Below, in pieces: positions 51,732 through 60,883 of a stretch of DNA of 64,000 bases. The DNA comes from Bacteroidota bacterium. Its GTDB lineage: Bacteria > Bacteroidota > Ignavibacteria > OLB7. The number at the start of each line of letters is the position of its first letter. Position 1 is the stretch's first letter. Under the pieces are notes generated by a model. That model made no database searches. It was not told the DNA's origin and worked only from the letters and a program-made list of their open reading frames with translations. The position numbers were made by a program, and so were the translations under genes. The stretch lies in assembly GCA_018266795.1 (NCBI GenBank), contig JAFDZV010000005.1:1-64000 (forward strand), given 5' to 3'.

Positions 51732-52139
51732 ATGGCAGAGAACAAGACTAGGCCAACGGACGCAAGCGTGGCGGACTACCTGGCTGCGATCGACGACGAG
51801 GCGCGGCGCAAGGACTGCGAGGCGCTCGCCGCGTTGATGAAGAAGGCATCCAGGCATCCCGCGAAGATGTGGGGGAGCAGCATCGTCGGCTTCGGAAGCT
51901 ATCACTACAAATATGAGAGCGGCCGCGAGGGAGACATGTGCCTCGTGGGCTTCTCCTCCCGGAAGGGTGATATCAGCCTGTACGGTCTGAGGTCGGCGCC
52001 GAATCACGAGGAACTGATGGCACAACTCGGCAAGCACAAGACGGGGAAGGGTTGCCTCTACATCAGGAAGCTCAGTGATGTGGACCTGAAGGTCCTGGAG
52101 AAGCTGGTTGCCGGTGCCGCCGCACGTCGTGACGGCTGA
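51732..52139 (+). CDS. DUF1801 domain protein
   Basis: 135 residues with the DUF1801 (YdhG/iron-chaperone-like fold) pattern: DASVADYLAAIDDEARRKDCEALAALMKKAS, then HPAKMWGSSIVGFGSYHYKYESGREGDMCLVGFSSRKGDISLYG, and the C-terminal GKHKTGKGCLYIRKLSDVDLKVLEKLV. Proteins of this family resemble the frataxin-like Bacillus Fra/YdhG group, but most are uncharacterised and cytoplasmic. The start follows GAAAGGGACGTA. A ferredoxin gene follows 37 bases after the stop, so the two may be co-transcribed. Confidence 0.88.
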   Translation: MAENKTRPTDASVADYLAAIDDEARRKDCEALAALMKKASRHPAKMWGSSIVGFGSYHYKYESGREGDMCLVGFSSRKGDISLYGLRSAPNHEELMAQLGKHKTGKGCLYIRKLSDVDLKVLEKLVAGAAARRDG

Positions 52140-52176
52140 GCGCAGCTACAGCGTGAACCAGCAGGGAGTTGAATTC

Positions 52177-52494
52177 ATGGCTTTCGTGATCACGGACCGA
52201 TGTATCGGAGAACGATATGCAGCCTGCGCCGCGGTCTGTCCCGTGGATTGCATCTATCCTGGCGATTACCGGGGCGAACCGTTCATGGTGATCGACCCGG
52301 AAGCCTGTATCGACTGCGCTCTCTGCCTTCCCGAGTGCCCCGTCGGATCCATTGTCGCCTCCCCGGCGGACTCACCGGAGTGGGCGAGGATCAACTCCGG
52401 TCTCGCGCCGGCGTTCGTCAACAACCCGCCCGCACCGCTCCGGCCGCGCGACGATCCGCCGCGCATGCCGGGCAACGTGATCATCAACCCGTAA
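52177..52494 (+). CDS. 7Fe ferredoxin
   Basis: 105 residues. The first cluster motif CIGERYAACAAVCPVDCIY (C-x7-C-x3-C-P) is the [3Fe-4S]/[4Fe-4S] type. The second CIDCALCLPECPVGSI (C-x2-C-x2-C-x3-C-P) supplies a [4Fe-4S] cluster. A 40-residue tail ends PPRMPGNVIINP. This is the layout of FdxA-like 7Fe ferredoxins, small soluble electron carriers. ATG 52177 follows GGGAG nine bases upstream; an in-frame upstream extension to 52108 overlaps the previous gene and is unlikely. Confidence 0.88.
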   Translation: MAFVITDRCIGERYAACAAVCPVDCIYPGDYRGEPFMVIDPEACIDCALCLPECPVGSIVASPADSPEWARINSGLAPAFVNNPPAPLRPRDDPPRMPGNVIINP

Positions 52495-52527
52495 GCACTG
52501 CCCGGAGCGAACGGTGAAGGTGGTCCT

Positions 52528-52610
52528 TTGCTCGTGGTTCCTGGCGCTTGGTTCCTGGTTCTTGGTTCCGGGGACGCTCGGCTGCGCCTCGCTGTGGTGC
52601 TCGGCACAAG
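52528..52610 (-). repeat. Dispersed intergenic repeat, copy C (diverged), with internal GGTTCCTGG repeats
   Basis: Read on the minus strand this is a diverged copy of the elements at 51602 and 57757: GCGCAGCCGAGCGT and GGAACCAAGAACCAGG. Within it the plus strand has three tandem GGTTCC-containing units of about 14 bases (52536-52570). It lies between the ferredoxin and GyrI-like genes. Confidence 0.45.
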
Positions 52611-52674
52611 GCAGGGGAGCGTTGCAGGGCCGGTGCCCGGAGATTTGTCCCGAGTGGCAGCAGAGATCAGCACG

Positions 52675-53166
52675 ATGAACTACGATATCAGACTCGAGCA
52701 TCAGGCGGGCACTCCGCTTGCCGTTGTGCGCCGTCGCGCACGCCGGCAGGAGCTTTCGCGTGTTGTGCCGGAGGCATGCGGCACGGTATGGCAGGCGCTG
52801 AAGGAGGGAGGTGTTGCCGGCGCCGGCCGGCATGTGGCGCTCTATCTGGACGGCGAGATCAATCTGGAGATCGGCGTGGAGCTTCCTGCTCCGTTCGAAG
52901 GATATGGCGAGGTCGTGGGTTCGTCAACGCCGGCCGGCCCTGTTGCCGCGGTCACGTATCTGGGGCCGTACGGTGGGATGCATGCCGCGCATGCGGCGAT
53001 ACTGCAATGGGTCCGCGAGCATGGCCACGGGCTTGCCGGGCCGAGCTGGGAAGTGTATGGCCACTGGCAGGAGGAGTGGAACAACGATCCCTCCGCCATC
53101 CGCACCGATATCTTCTACCTCCTCGCACCCGGGAGCATGCCCGCGGCTCACGCTGCAACGCCGTAG
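52675..53166 (+). CDS. GyrI-like / AraC effector-binding domain protein
   Basis: 163 residues with the small-molecule binding fold of GyrI and of AraC-type effector domains: DIRLEHQAGTPLAVVRRRAR at the start, a middle VALYLDGEINLEIGVELPAPFEG, the conserved turn TYLGPYGGMHAAHAAILQWVREHG, and the C-terminal SWEVYGHWQEEWNNDPSAIRTDIFYLL. It has no DNA-binding domain, so it probably binds or hydrolyses a small ligand. ATG 52675 is chosen because the longer in-frame start at 52528 lies in repeat sequence and adds non-family residues; the ribosome binding site (AGAGATC) is weak. Confidence 0.82.
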   Translation: MNYDIRLEHQAGTPLAVVRRRARRQELSRVVPEACGTVWQALKEGGVAGAGRHVALYLDGEINLEIGVELPAPFEGYGEVVGSSTPAGPVAAVTYLGPYGGMHAAHAAILQWVREHGHGLAGPSWEVYGHWQEEWNNDPSAIRTDIFYLLAPGSMPAAHAATP

Positions 53167-53253
53167 TCCGGCGCATACGTGATGCACGCGCATGCCAGCC
53201 TTGCCGTGCCCGCAGTGCAGAAGATGTCTGCCGGGCCTTGCCCGGGGCGCACG

Positions 53254-56106
53254 TCAATGCACCACTATCATGCGGGCCGCACAGCGGCTACCGGATACTC
53301 CGCTCACAACGATACCGTAGGCGCCTGGATGCAGCTCCGCGGTCTCGATGTCGTACTGCCAGGGGCCTGCCTCCGCCTGCAGCCCATCGGCCATTGCCAC
53401 CCGCCGTCCGAGCGCATCGAACACCTCCACGCGGAGTAGATCCTCGGAAGCAACGTCCACCTGGATCGTTGCGTGATCGGTGGCAGGGTTGGGATGCAGG
53501 CTTCGCATGGTGACTGCGCCTCCAACCAGGGGAAGCGTCCCGACCCGCATCCGTTCCGGGAGCGTGAGAAACGTGCCGCGTATCATCGAGAAGCCATCCA
53601 ACTGCTCCTCCCACGCACACCAGAGTGTGTCTCCCCGAAGGGTCAGGACCGGCGAGGCGATCGCGGAGTCCGTTGCCGCCAGGAGCGTATCATCGGCATG
53701 GATACTCAGGTTCGGCGCAAGCATGGTCACCGCCATTCCGTGTCCGCCCCCCCACGCAACGAAGAGTGCGCGATCGCCTCCCCGTTCCCAGATGAATGCA
53801 TCGAACCGGCTGCCCGGCGCATGGACGCTCGCGGAGGCAAGCGAGGCGCCGTTGGCATCGAGAAGCTCGAAGCGCACGATGCTGTCGCGCATCGTGCCCG
53901 CGGTGTCCACGGGATTGAGCGGGTACCAGCAGAGGATGCGGTTGCCGCGCAGGCGCTGGTAGCGTACGTGAATATTGCCGGCGTTGCCGGGCAGGCGGAA
54001 CGAATCCAGCACGGCGTTGCCGCGACAGTGGATTCCCCAGCCGTTGCGGATCACCACGCACCGCCCGTCCGCGAGCGGCAGCACGGCAACGGGATCGGCG
54101 ATCGGAAGCGTATCCACGCGCGGCGTTGCTCCGCCAAGTGCCGCAAGGTAGAGTTTGTTGCTCTGGCCGATGAACGCGGCGTGAACAGTGTTGGAGTCCG
54201 GTTCCAGTGTGCTGGGAAGATCGCGCACGATGAGGTCGGATGCCGGATACGTCCAGTGAAGGAGCGAATCCCAGCGGGTTAGCATTGTGCGGCCAAGCAA
54301 CGTGAATTCCGAAGACGTGTCCAGGCGGGTGCCGTGCTGGAACACCCGCCGGTTGCGCAACTGCGCCACGAAGCGGTCCGGGAGTTGCGCCAGGGTTGCG
54401 CTCTCGAGATACGATTCCCCCTTGGACGGGTCCGTTGCGAACATGACGTTGCTGGCGAACGGCTGTACCTGCAGCACGTGCGGGAGCGTGGACTGGGACC
54501 ACTTGTGAACCATCAGCAACGCCTGTACTCTCTGATTGGACCACGCCACCAGGAGCGTATCGCCGATCCGCATGAGGGCCGGGGCGCGGTTGTCGCTGTT
54601 CATCACCCGGGGCATCAGCGGTATCGCGATGGTGCGCCATGTCCTGCCGGCGATATGCACATCCATGCAACTGGAATCGGATGCGCGGAATGTGCGCCGT
54701 ACTTCCACAGGCTGCCGCGTGTCCTTCCCGATGGCGGTGGCGATGCGCGGATCGATCCTGTACACGTTGCCGAACGCGTCGATGAAGACGTGGTTGTGAA
54801 CCTGGTATGTACTCGAGCCTCCGTTCAGGTAGCTGATGTACTGGACCCAGTCGTACCGTAAATGCGTTGCGTTGTCGTCACCATAGATGAAGCCATGTGC
54901 AAGATCGCCGCCGGACTCGTACGAGTCGTTCCCCTGCCCGTAGATGTAGCGGTCCATCCATGAATAGGTCGCGATCAACAGCGCGGAGTCACCAACCGAT
55001 CCGTCGTCGTGAATTGTCCAGCGGTCGATGCGGCCGCCATAGGTTCCCTGATGGCCGTCCGAGGGATCCACCTTCTCGTGATTCACCAGCGCGATCACGT
55101 GCCCGCCTGCGTCGCGCGCAATCGCGGCAAGCGCCACATGCTCGGAATCGCCCGGTTGGAACGGCCGCAGCCCCGGAATGGTGAACGGCACGGTGCGCGA
55201 TGGCGTTGCGGTGAAAATGTCCGGATAGGTCGCGAGCGTGGTTGCGCCGGCCACGTCCGTTTCCGCAACGAGGATGGATGTGTCCGCGTTGAGATAGTGC
55301 GGCGCGACGAGATGCGCCGTGACCACCGGGCGCGGATCGGTATGGCCGTCCGCATGCACGAAGCTGCTCCCCCTCGTGGCGTCGCGCAGGATGTGCGCGC
55401 CGGGAAGTATGCCGTAGGTGAGATCGTCGTCGAAGTTGGCGCCGGCCAGCTCGGCGGCCGGGCCGATTGTCTCTCCCGCCTGGTTCAACGGAACCTGCCG
55501 GAAATGCTCGGTGCTGTCGGTCTGCTCCTTCCACGACAGACGATAGCCGGCAGCATCTTCGCTCAGCCAGACGCTGTCGGCCCTCAGCAGCGTTCCCTGG
55601 GCAATCCGTTGCTCCGTTCCGATAATCGCTCCCGTGGTGTCCACCAATCGCCCAACGATCAACGGGGTGCTCGGTCCGGCGCGCCGGTCGTTCCAGAGCA
55701 CGAGGAATCGGTCGCGAAGGTTCAACACGGCCACCACATCGTGCGGCATCGCGGAGTCATCGTGGATTCGTATCGGTGGGCCGAGGAGGGTGGAGTCGCG
55801 GAAGAGGGCGGCCCAGAGTTCCGGCCGGAAGTAGGCCTGCGAGGAGACGTTGGTAACCGATGTGCCCCAGGCCACGAGCGTTGTGTGGCCGGCCAGCGAG
55901 GCGGACTGAATCTGGGATTCCGTCGCGATGTTGGTGTTCGGCACCGGGATCTGCGACATGCGTTCGATCACCGGCTGTGCCGAAAGCGGCTGCGCAACGA
56001 GCGGCACGATCGCAAGTGCCAGGAGCACGGCAAGCGTGAGCACGGCGAACGTGCGCAGGGCGAACGTGCGCAGGGCTGGCGGGAGGGGGCGGCAGGGAGC
56101 GTTCAT
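53254..56106 (-). CDS. Large secreted protein with T9SS-type C-terminal sorting domain
   Basis: 950 residues. The N-terminal signal region (LRTFALRTFAVLTLAVLLALAIVPL, then SAQP) contains a duplicated LRTFA from a 15-base tandem repeat. The body is beta-rich without a recognised enzyme domain, with segments such as FLVLWNDRRAG, RIGDTLLVAWSNQRV and DTLWCAWEEQ repeated in spirit, as in secreted beta-propeller-like proteins of this group. The last 80 residues (MRSLHPNPATDHATIQVDV ... LHPGAYGIVVSG) form a type A T9SS sorting domain. Function unknown. ATG 56106 is preferred over GTG 56121; neither has a clear Shine-Dalgarno sequence. It is convergent with the GyrI-like gene. Confidence 0.85.
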   Translation of the reverse strand: MNAPCRPLPPALRTFALRTFAVLTLAVLLALAIVPLVAQPLSAQPVIERMSQIPVPNTNIATESQIQSASLAGHTTLVAWGTSVTNVSSQAYFRPELWAALFRDSTLLGPPIRIHDDSAMPHDVVAVLNLRDRFLVLWNDRRAGPSTPLIVGRLVDTTGAIIGTEQRIAQGTLLRADSVWLSEDAAGYRLSWKEQTDSTEHFRQVPLNQAGETIGPAAELAGANFDDDLTYGILPGAHILRDATRGSSFVHADGHTDPRPVVTAHLVAPHYLNADTSILVAETDVAGATTLATYPDIFTATPSRTVPFTIPGLRPFQPGDSEHVALAAIARDAGGHVIALVNHEKVDPSDGHQGTYGGRIDRWTIHDDGSVGDSALLIATYSWMDRYIYGQGNDSYESGGDLAHGFIYGDDNATHLRYDWVQYISYLNGGSSTYQVHNHVFIDAFGNVYRIDPRIATAIGKDTRQPVEVRRTFRASDSSCMDVHIAGRTWRTIAIPLMPRVMNSDNRAPALMRIGDTLLVAWSNQRVQALLMVHKWSQSTLPHVLQVQPFASNVMFATDPSKGESYLESATLAQLPDRFVAQLRNRRVFQHGTRLDTSSEFTLLGRTMLTRWDSLLHWTYPASDLIVRDLPSTLEPDSNTVHAAFIGQSNKLYLAALGGATPRVDTLPIADPVAVLPLADGRCVVIRNGWGIHCRGNAVLDSFRLPGNAGNIHVRYQRLRGNRILCWYPLNPVDTAGTMRDSIVRFELLDANGASLASASVHAPGSRFDAFIWERGGDRALFVAWGGGHGMAVTMLAPNLSIHADDTLLAATDSAIASPVLTLRGDTLWCAWEEQLDGFSMIRGTFLTLPERMRVGTLPLVGGAVTMRSLHPNPATDHATIQVDVASEDLLRVEVFDALGRRVAMADGLQAEAGPWQYDIETAELHPGAYGIVVSGVSGSRCAARMIVVH
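56044..56073 (-). repeat. 15-base tandem duplication in a signal peptide
   Basis: Two exact copies of GGCGAACGTGCGCAG (plus strand) inside the gene at 53254-56106. The repeat is in frame and doubles the pentapeptide LRTFA before the hydrophobic core, so it could expand or contract by slippage without breaking the frame. Confidence 0.7.
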
Positions 56107-56399
56107 GCGAAATGGGAACACTGGAGTGCGGAGATCTTCTCAGCACTGGCACATGATCGTTTCCGTCGGATCCGTGCCGTGCTGCAGTGCGTCGGGGGCG
56201 TGCATCATCGCATCCGCGGAATCTTCAGGAGCATGCCGGTTCGCTCCGGTGCGGAATATCGGCATCGGTGCGGTGGGGGGCAAGGGAAAGAAGCGGCGCG
56301 TGCGGGCGCGCCTCTGCGTAGATTGCTACTCGCCGGGCGTACCGGAAGTGAAACCAACCGGCAATCCCGCGCCGGCGCAGCGCCGCAAGTCCGATATCG

Positions 56400-57032
56400 A
56401 TGCAATCCCCCATGCACTACTGGAGAAAGAACGCCTTCAACCTGCTTGCCGAAGTCGCGCATACCGCCGCCGCCGTTCCGGCCTGGAGCGAGTACGCTCG
56501 ATTCTGTGAGGCGCTCGAACAAGGGGTGAGAAAGAAGGCCTTCGCTCACCTCGATCTCTTCATCGAACAGGGAGCGGGCTGGCCGTTCAGCCGGCAGAAG
56601 AAGTTCGTCAGCTGGCTCTACAACTTCATTGCGTCGCACGACGATGCCTACATGCTGCTTCCGCACCCGCTTTCCGAGAAGCTCGTGATGCCTGTGCTGA
56701 TGAGGTGGATCGAGATGGAGCCCGATGATGGGGAGCCGCATCGCTGGCTCGGTACGCCGGAACATCTTCGCGAGGCGATCCGGTTGAATCCGGATGACGA
56801 CATTGCACGCCGCAGTCTTGTCGAGAAGATTCTTGGATGGGTAGGGTATGCCGTGCACGAGCTTCCGCATGGGTATCTCGGCCAGCCGGCAGCGGATCTG
56901 GAGGCGCTCGCCGAGGCGGATTCGGTGGCGGCCGGCATTGCGGACGCGGAGCGAAGAGCGCTGCATGCGGCGCAAGTACGGGAGATGCGGGCGATCGTCG
57001 TCGCCTGGATGAATCGTGCCGATGCAGGATAA
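56400..57032 (+). CDS. Hypothetical protein, helical
   Basis: 210 residues, no signal peptide or membrane segment, family not recognised. It looks coding: a largely alpha-helical, soluble sequence with FNLLAEVAHTAAAVPAWSEYARFCEALEQGVRKKAF, a Trp/Phe-rich stretch (WPFSRQKKFVSWLYNFIASHD), a TPR-like segment (EPHRWLGTPEHLREAIRLNPDDDIARRSLVEKIL) and an acidic helical tail. The wording EAIRLNPDD suggests a single TPR-like helix pair. Start could be ATG 56400 or 56412; neither has a clear Shine-Dalgarno sequence. It precedes the DinB-like gene by 83 bases. Confidence 0.65.
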   Translation: MQSPMHYWRKNAFNLLAEVAHTAAAVPAWSEYARFCEALEQGVRKKAFAHLDLFIEQGAGWPFSRQKKFVSWLYNFIASHDDAYMLLPHPLSEKLVMPVLMRWIEMEPDDGEPHRWLGTPEHLREAIRLNPDDDIARRSLVEKILGWVGYAVHELPHGYLGQPAADLEALAEADSVAAGIADAERRALHAAQVREMRAIVVAWMNRADAG

Positions 57033-57115
57033 CGGATGGCTGTTTTCCATCCCATCCGAATTGCTGAAGTTCCCACAGCACGTTCTCTCCGCTCGTGCCA
57101 ATACCAGAGACATCA

Positions 57116-57637
57116 ATGCAGTACAGTATCGATCACGCCGTGAATCTCCTTGGCCGCACACCCGCCGTGCTGCGAGCCATGTTGGAAGGATTGCCGGAGG
57201 AATGGCTCCGCTGCACGGACGGCCCCGAGACATGGAGTCCGTTCGATGTGCTGGGTCATCTGATCCATGGCGAGCGTTCGGATTGGATCGCGCGAACCCG
57301 GACCATTCTCGAGCACGGGACCCGGCAGACGTTCACACCGTTCGACCGCTTCGCCCAGTTCCGCGAGAGCCAGGGGCGAACGCTCGCCGATCTGCTGGAG
57401 ACGTTCGCCGAGTTGCGAGGCGGGAACATCCGTGCGCTCCTCGCCTTGAACATTACGGCCGCCGATCTGGACCGGCAGGGAATGCATCCCGCGTTCGGCA
57501 CGGTAACGCTGCGCCAGTTGCTTGCAACATGGGTGGCGCACGACCAGAGCCATCTGGTTCAGATAGCACGCACCATGGCGCGGCAGTATCGCGACGAGAT
57601 AGGTCCGTGGCGCGAATACCTTTCGGTGATGGGATGA
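57116..57637 (+). CDS. DinB-like metal-binding protein
   Basis: 173 residues of the DinB/YfiT four-helix-bundle superfamily, whose members carry a three-His metal site and often act as thiol-dependent transferases. The motifs are seen: LPEEWLRCTDGPETWSPFDVLGHLIHGERSDW with the first His, and LLATWVAHDQSHLVQIARTMARQ with the H-x3-H pair. The C-terminal YRDEIGPWREYL is typical of this subgroup. ATG 57116 follows AGAGAC; an in-frame start at 57095 is possible. Substrate unknown. Confidence 0.88.
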   Translation: MQYSIDHAVNLLGRTPAVLRAMLEGLPEEWLRCTDGPETWSPFDVLGHLIHGERSDWIARTRTILEHGTRQTFTPFDRFAQFRESQGRTLADLLETFAELRGGNIRALLALNITAADLDRQGMHPAFGTVTLRQLLATWVAHDQSHLVQIARTMARQYRDEIGPWREYLSVMG

Positions 57638-57756
57638 TACGCGGAACCGTTTCGTGGCTGCGAACAGGATGCAGCCGGATCGTTTCGCCGGATGTGCGAC
57701 GTTGAGTTTTCAACATGGCAGGGGATTGCCCTTATCCGCTCGATATATTCCTGCAA

Positions 57757-57810
57757 CTGACCAAGGACTACAGGGAGCCGCAGGCGAGCGTACAAAGAAC
57801 TGGACCCGCG
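57757..57810 (+). repeat. Dispersed intergenic repeat, copy B
   Basis: GGACTACAGGGAGCCGCAGG then CGAGCGTACAAAGAACTGG. About 24 bases (GAGCCGCAGG... to AAAGAAC) are almost identical to copy A. It lies between the DinB-like and isochorismatase-like genes. Confidence 0.6.
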
Positions 57811-57939
57811 GCAGCCGACAGGCGTTGATTGTGCTCGAGGTCGTTCTGGTGGGAACCCGTAGGCACGGACATTGTCCACGTAATGCATGCGTTTCGCGGC
57901 AGGGAATTCGCCCGCCGGGCACGCTTCAGGGGGAACCAA

Positions 57940-58476
57940 ATGCCAACAGCCCTTCTCATCATCGACATGCAGCAGGCGCTCTGCTCCGGCGACGAAGCTG
58001 CGTTCGGTATCGACGGCGTTCTCGATCGGATCAATCACCTCGGCCGGCGGGCACGCGAGGCCGGCCTTCCGGTGGTTCTTATCCAGCACGAGGAGGATGA
58101 AGGGCTGTTGGTGCCGGAGAGTGCCGGATGGCAGCTGGTGCAAGGGCTCCGGACGAGCGGGATGGATCTTCGCGTTCGCAAGAGGACGCCGAACTCGTTT
58201 CACGCGACCGGTCTGGATGCGATCCTGCGGGAGCGCGACATCACAAGGTTGATCGTCTGCGGGCTTCAGACCGAGTGCTGCATCGATACAACCGTGCGGC
58301 AGGCGCTTGCGCTCGGGTACGCGGTGGCGCTTGCCTCGGACGCTCATTCCACGGTCGACGGTGTCATCACTGCGGAGCAGGCCATCGCCCATCACAACCG
58401 CACGTTGAGCTTCATGAACACCTTCGGGCCGGTTATCGACGTGAAGCCTGCCGCGGAGATAGCGATGGATGCCTGA
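57940..58476 (+). CDS. Isochorismatase-family cysteine hydrolase
   Basis: 178 residues with the full catalytic triad of the family: Asp9 in LLIIDMQ, Lys81 in LRVRKRTPNSFHATGL, and Cys114 in CGLQTECCIDTTVRQAL. The family hydrolyses amides or vinyl ethers (nicotinamidase, isochorismatase, N-carbamoyl amidases). This small form, with the C-terminal DAHSTVDGVITAEQAIAHHN, is a common uncharacterised subgroup acting in the cytoplasm. ATG 57940 has GGGGGA just upstream; a longer frame from 57829 lacks support. Confidence 0.9.
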   Translation: MPTALLIIDMQQALCSGDEAAFGIDGVLDRINHLGRRAREAGLPVVLIQHEEDEGLLVPESAGWQLVQGLRTSGMDLRVRKRTPNSFHATGLDAILRERDITRLIVCGLQTECCIDTTVRQALALGYAVALASDAHSTVDGVITAEQAIAHHNRTLSFMNTFGPVIDVKPAAEIAMDA

Positions 58477-58975
58477 TGCGGATTGGCCGGGCCTGTTCCG
58501 GGAGGAGAGCGAATGCCTGCTGCCTCTCGACATGCCCACTGTATGGTACCAGCCTATCTGAGGCGTCGAGTACCGGATGGTCATTGCCGAGGGATACCTC
58601 TCGATGCAGTCGAGATTGATGGTCTGGTGATGACAACAGGCATTGAGCATCACGTCCATCGATCGTCTTCGCGAGACCCTCCATCCCGGGGGCGTGGCGA
58701 CCTTTCCCGTTCAACGTGCCGATCCAAACCAGCCGCGTGAGGCCGGCCGGCACAGATCGCCACGGCTTCGCTTCGCTCGCCACGGGAAGACCACAAATGG
58801 CTTATTGATGCTGTCGGGGTTGAGTGTCTCGCTGTGACTATGGGGAGATCACGTTGACCATGGTGCGCGGGTAGATGTGAACCGTGTGCATGGCCACATG
58901 GTTCACCGGCCTGATACGGATCTGCGTTCCATGTGTCGTTATCAGCACGTAATGACCAACTGTTCAGGTACGTTC
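58477..58975. other. Intergenic region with no recognised gene
   Basis: About 500 bases. A GATCGCCACGGCTTCGCTTCGCTCGCC-type low-complexity patch (58757-58783) has the look of a dispersed intergenic element. No open frame here has a convincing product or start. Confidence 0.4.
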
Positions 58976-60883
58976 ATGATGTACGTTCGCTACCAGATGC
59001 CGGCTGCAGCTGTTCTTCTGCTGTGTGGAATGATTGCCAGGGCTGCCGCGCAGACTACCGGTGTGTATTGGGAGGATTTCGAGACGCGTACGTCGTTCCC
59101 GGAATGGAGCACGGTGGCGACCGATCCCACCTATCAGAACCCCATCAGGACGGACCGCACGCCGAACGGCTCGCGGCGCTTCCTGGGGCAGTTCGGCGCG
59201 CAGACCGTAACGCTCTCGCTGCCGAACCTTCAGCCGCACGACACGGTGATCGTGGAGTTCGACTGGTTCATCATCGGTTCGATGGATGGTCTGGATTCGT
59301 TCTACGCGGACAGCTTCGCCATCGCTGAGCCGAATGCCGGGTATTACTACTGCACCTCGTTCAGCAACTTCGCCCTCACACCGCCGGAGCCGCAGGCGCG
59401 GCAGGCCTATCCCGGCACATGCGGCAACGGTAACTTCCCCGCGGAGACCGGCGCCTCCGAACGGGGCACGCTCGGGTACCACTTCGATCGCGCCAACGAC
59501 GCCGTCTATCATATGCGTCTGGTGATTCCGCACGCCTTCCCCAATCTCGCGCTCGAGATCACCGGCAACGGGCTGCAGCAACTCTACGATGAGTCGTGGG
59601 GTGTGGACAACGTGAAGGTGACGCTGCACGCCTTCCACCCCGGTATCTCGGCTGCTGCCGCCATGCAGTTCAACGCGGCTCCATGTGCCGGCGGCGTGGA
59701 TGACACGCTCTGGGTGCACAGCACAGGCGTATTGCCGCTCTCGATCGATAGTGCGGTGATCACCGGCAGCGGCGGGCCGTTCGGCATTCAGGCGTTCTCC
59801 GTTGTTGAACCGGCGCTCCCGGCAACTGTGCCTCCCGGCGACTCAATTCCCGTGGTGGTGCGGCGGGTGGTAAGTCCGGCCGGCTCGTACGCGGCAACGC
59901 TCAGACTCGTCTCGAACGCAAGTCCCGAGGGGTTCCAGGTGGACCTGACCGCGGTCCTGCAGCCGGATACGCCGCGCGTTGCGATGCAGAAGGTGTCGTG
60001 CGGCGTTCCAACGTTCACTGTGAACGATACATGCGGGCTGGCTGCCGTTGCGCTCGGCCCCGGCAGCGACAACGTTGCGATCGAGACGGATCCGCCGCCG
60101 CCAGCTACGCAAACACAGGCGCGCCTGCGCCTGCTGGATCCGGCGAAGCCTGGGCGATACGTGCTGGTGGCAAACGGCGTGGAGGTTGCGTCCGGGACGA
60201 TCGATTTCACCGCGGCCCTGGAGGCACCGGCCATTCTGCAGGCGTCCGCATTCGGCGCCGATGGATGCGGCACGGTCACTGTGCATAACCGCCAGAGCGC
60301 CGGGATCTGGATCGATGCCGCATGGATGCGGCGCAACATCGCCTTCTCCATCCCTCCCGCACAGTTGCCGCTCTGGATCCCGCCGGGAGAGTCGCGCGAT
60401 CTCATCGTCTGCTATCAACCCGGCATTGATGCAGAGCCTGGTGCCGGAGACACGCTGGTGCTTCACATGGCGTGCGACAGCATGGCGATCCTTCTCGAGG
60501 GCCTGTCGCAGCCGGCCTTCAGCGGATCCGGGAGCAACTGCAACGCAACCATCGGATTCCGTCCGGCAGGAACCGCGAAGCCGGTAGTGCTTGTGCGCAC
60601 TCCGGTCCTCGAGCCTGATGGTTCGGCTATCTCCGTGGTGATCGAGCGCGCCGCTCCGCTCGCAGCTCCCGATGAGGAGCTCACCGTGAACGTGGTGGAC
60701 ATGCTTGGCCGCCCGGTATCGAGCGCCGCGACGCTTCATCCTGCCACGTCGGTTCGCGACGGCGTCCGTTCCTCCGTCTGCACCTATCGCGCACTGCTTG
60801 GTGGGTGTCCGTCCGGACCGTACATGCTGGTGATCGCCGCGCCGGACGGCCCTGTCGTTCGGCCGTTTCTGCTGGTGCGGTGA
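58976..60883 (+). CDS. Secreted protein with immunoglobulin-like/abnormal-spindle-like domain and T9SS-type tail
   Basis: 635 residues. Signal peptide MMYVRYQMPAAAVLLLCGMI, cleaved near RAAAQ. The next 190 residues (YWEDFETRTSFPEW ... ESWGVDNVKVTL) resemble a jelly-roll carbohydrate-binding or discoidin-like secreted module. About 220-320 (VLPLSIDSAVITGSGGPFGI ... PPGDSIPVVVRRVVSPAGSYAATLRLVSNA) is a choice-of-anchor/ASPM-type Ig-like domain. Further beta repeats follow, and the end (ELTVNVVDMLGRPVSSA ... GPYMLVIAAPDGPVVRPFLLVR) is a T9SS sorting-like domain. Eight or more cysteines suggest disulfides. ATG 58976 follows AGG weakly; an earlier ATG at 58877 would bury the signal peptide. Function unknown. 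Confidence 0.82.
   Translation: MMYVRYQMPAAAVLLLCGMIARAAAQTTGVYWEDFETRTSFPEWSTVATDPTYQNPIRTDRTPNGSRRFLGQFGAQTVTLSLPNLQPHDTVIVEFDWFIIGSMDGLDSFYADSFAIAEPNAGYYYCTSFSNFALTPPEPQARQAYPGTCGNGNFPAETGASERGTLGYHFDRANDAVYHMRLVIPHAFPNLALEITGNGLQQLYDESWGVDNVKVTLHAFHPGISAAAAMQFNAAPCAGGVDDTLWVHSTGVLPLSIDSAVITGSGGPFGIQAFSVVEPALPATVPPGDSIPVVVRRVVSPAGSYAATLRLVSNASPEGFQVDLTAVLQPDTPRVAMQKVSCGVPTFTVNDTCGLAAVALGPGSDNVAIETDPPPPATQTQARLRLLDPAKPGRYVLVANGVEVASGTIDFTAALEAPAILQASAFGADGCGTVTVHNRQSAGIWIDAAWMRRNIAFSIPPAQLPLWIPPGESRDLIVCYQPGIDAEPGAGDTLVLHMACDSMAILLEGLSQPAFSGSGSNCNATIGFRPAGTAKPVVLVRTPVLEPDGSAISVVIERAAPLAAPDEELTVNVVDMLGRPVSSAATLHPATSVRDGVRSSVCTYRALLGGCPSGPYMLVIAAPDGPVVRPFLLVR

Noticed and set aside
53231..53250. 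Short GCCGGGC/GCCCGG hairpin between convergent genes
   Set aside because: Stem of only five to six bases and no U-tract on either strand.
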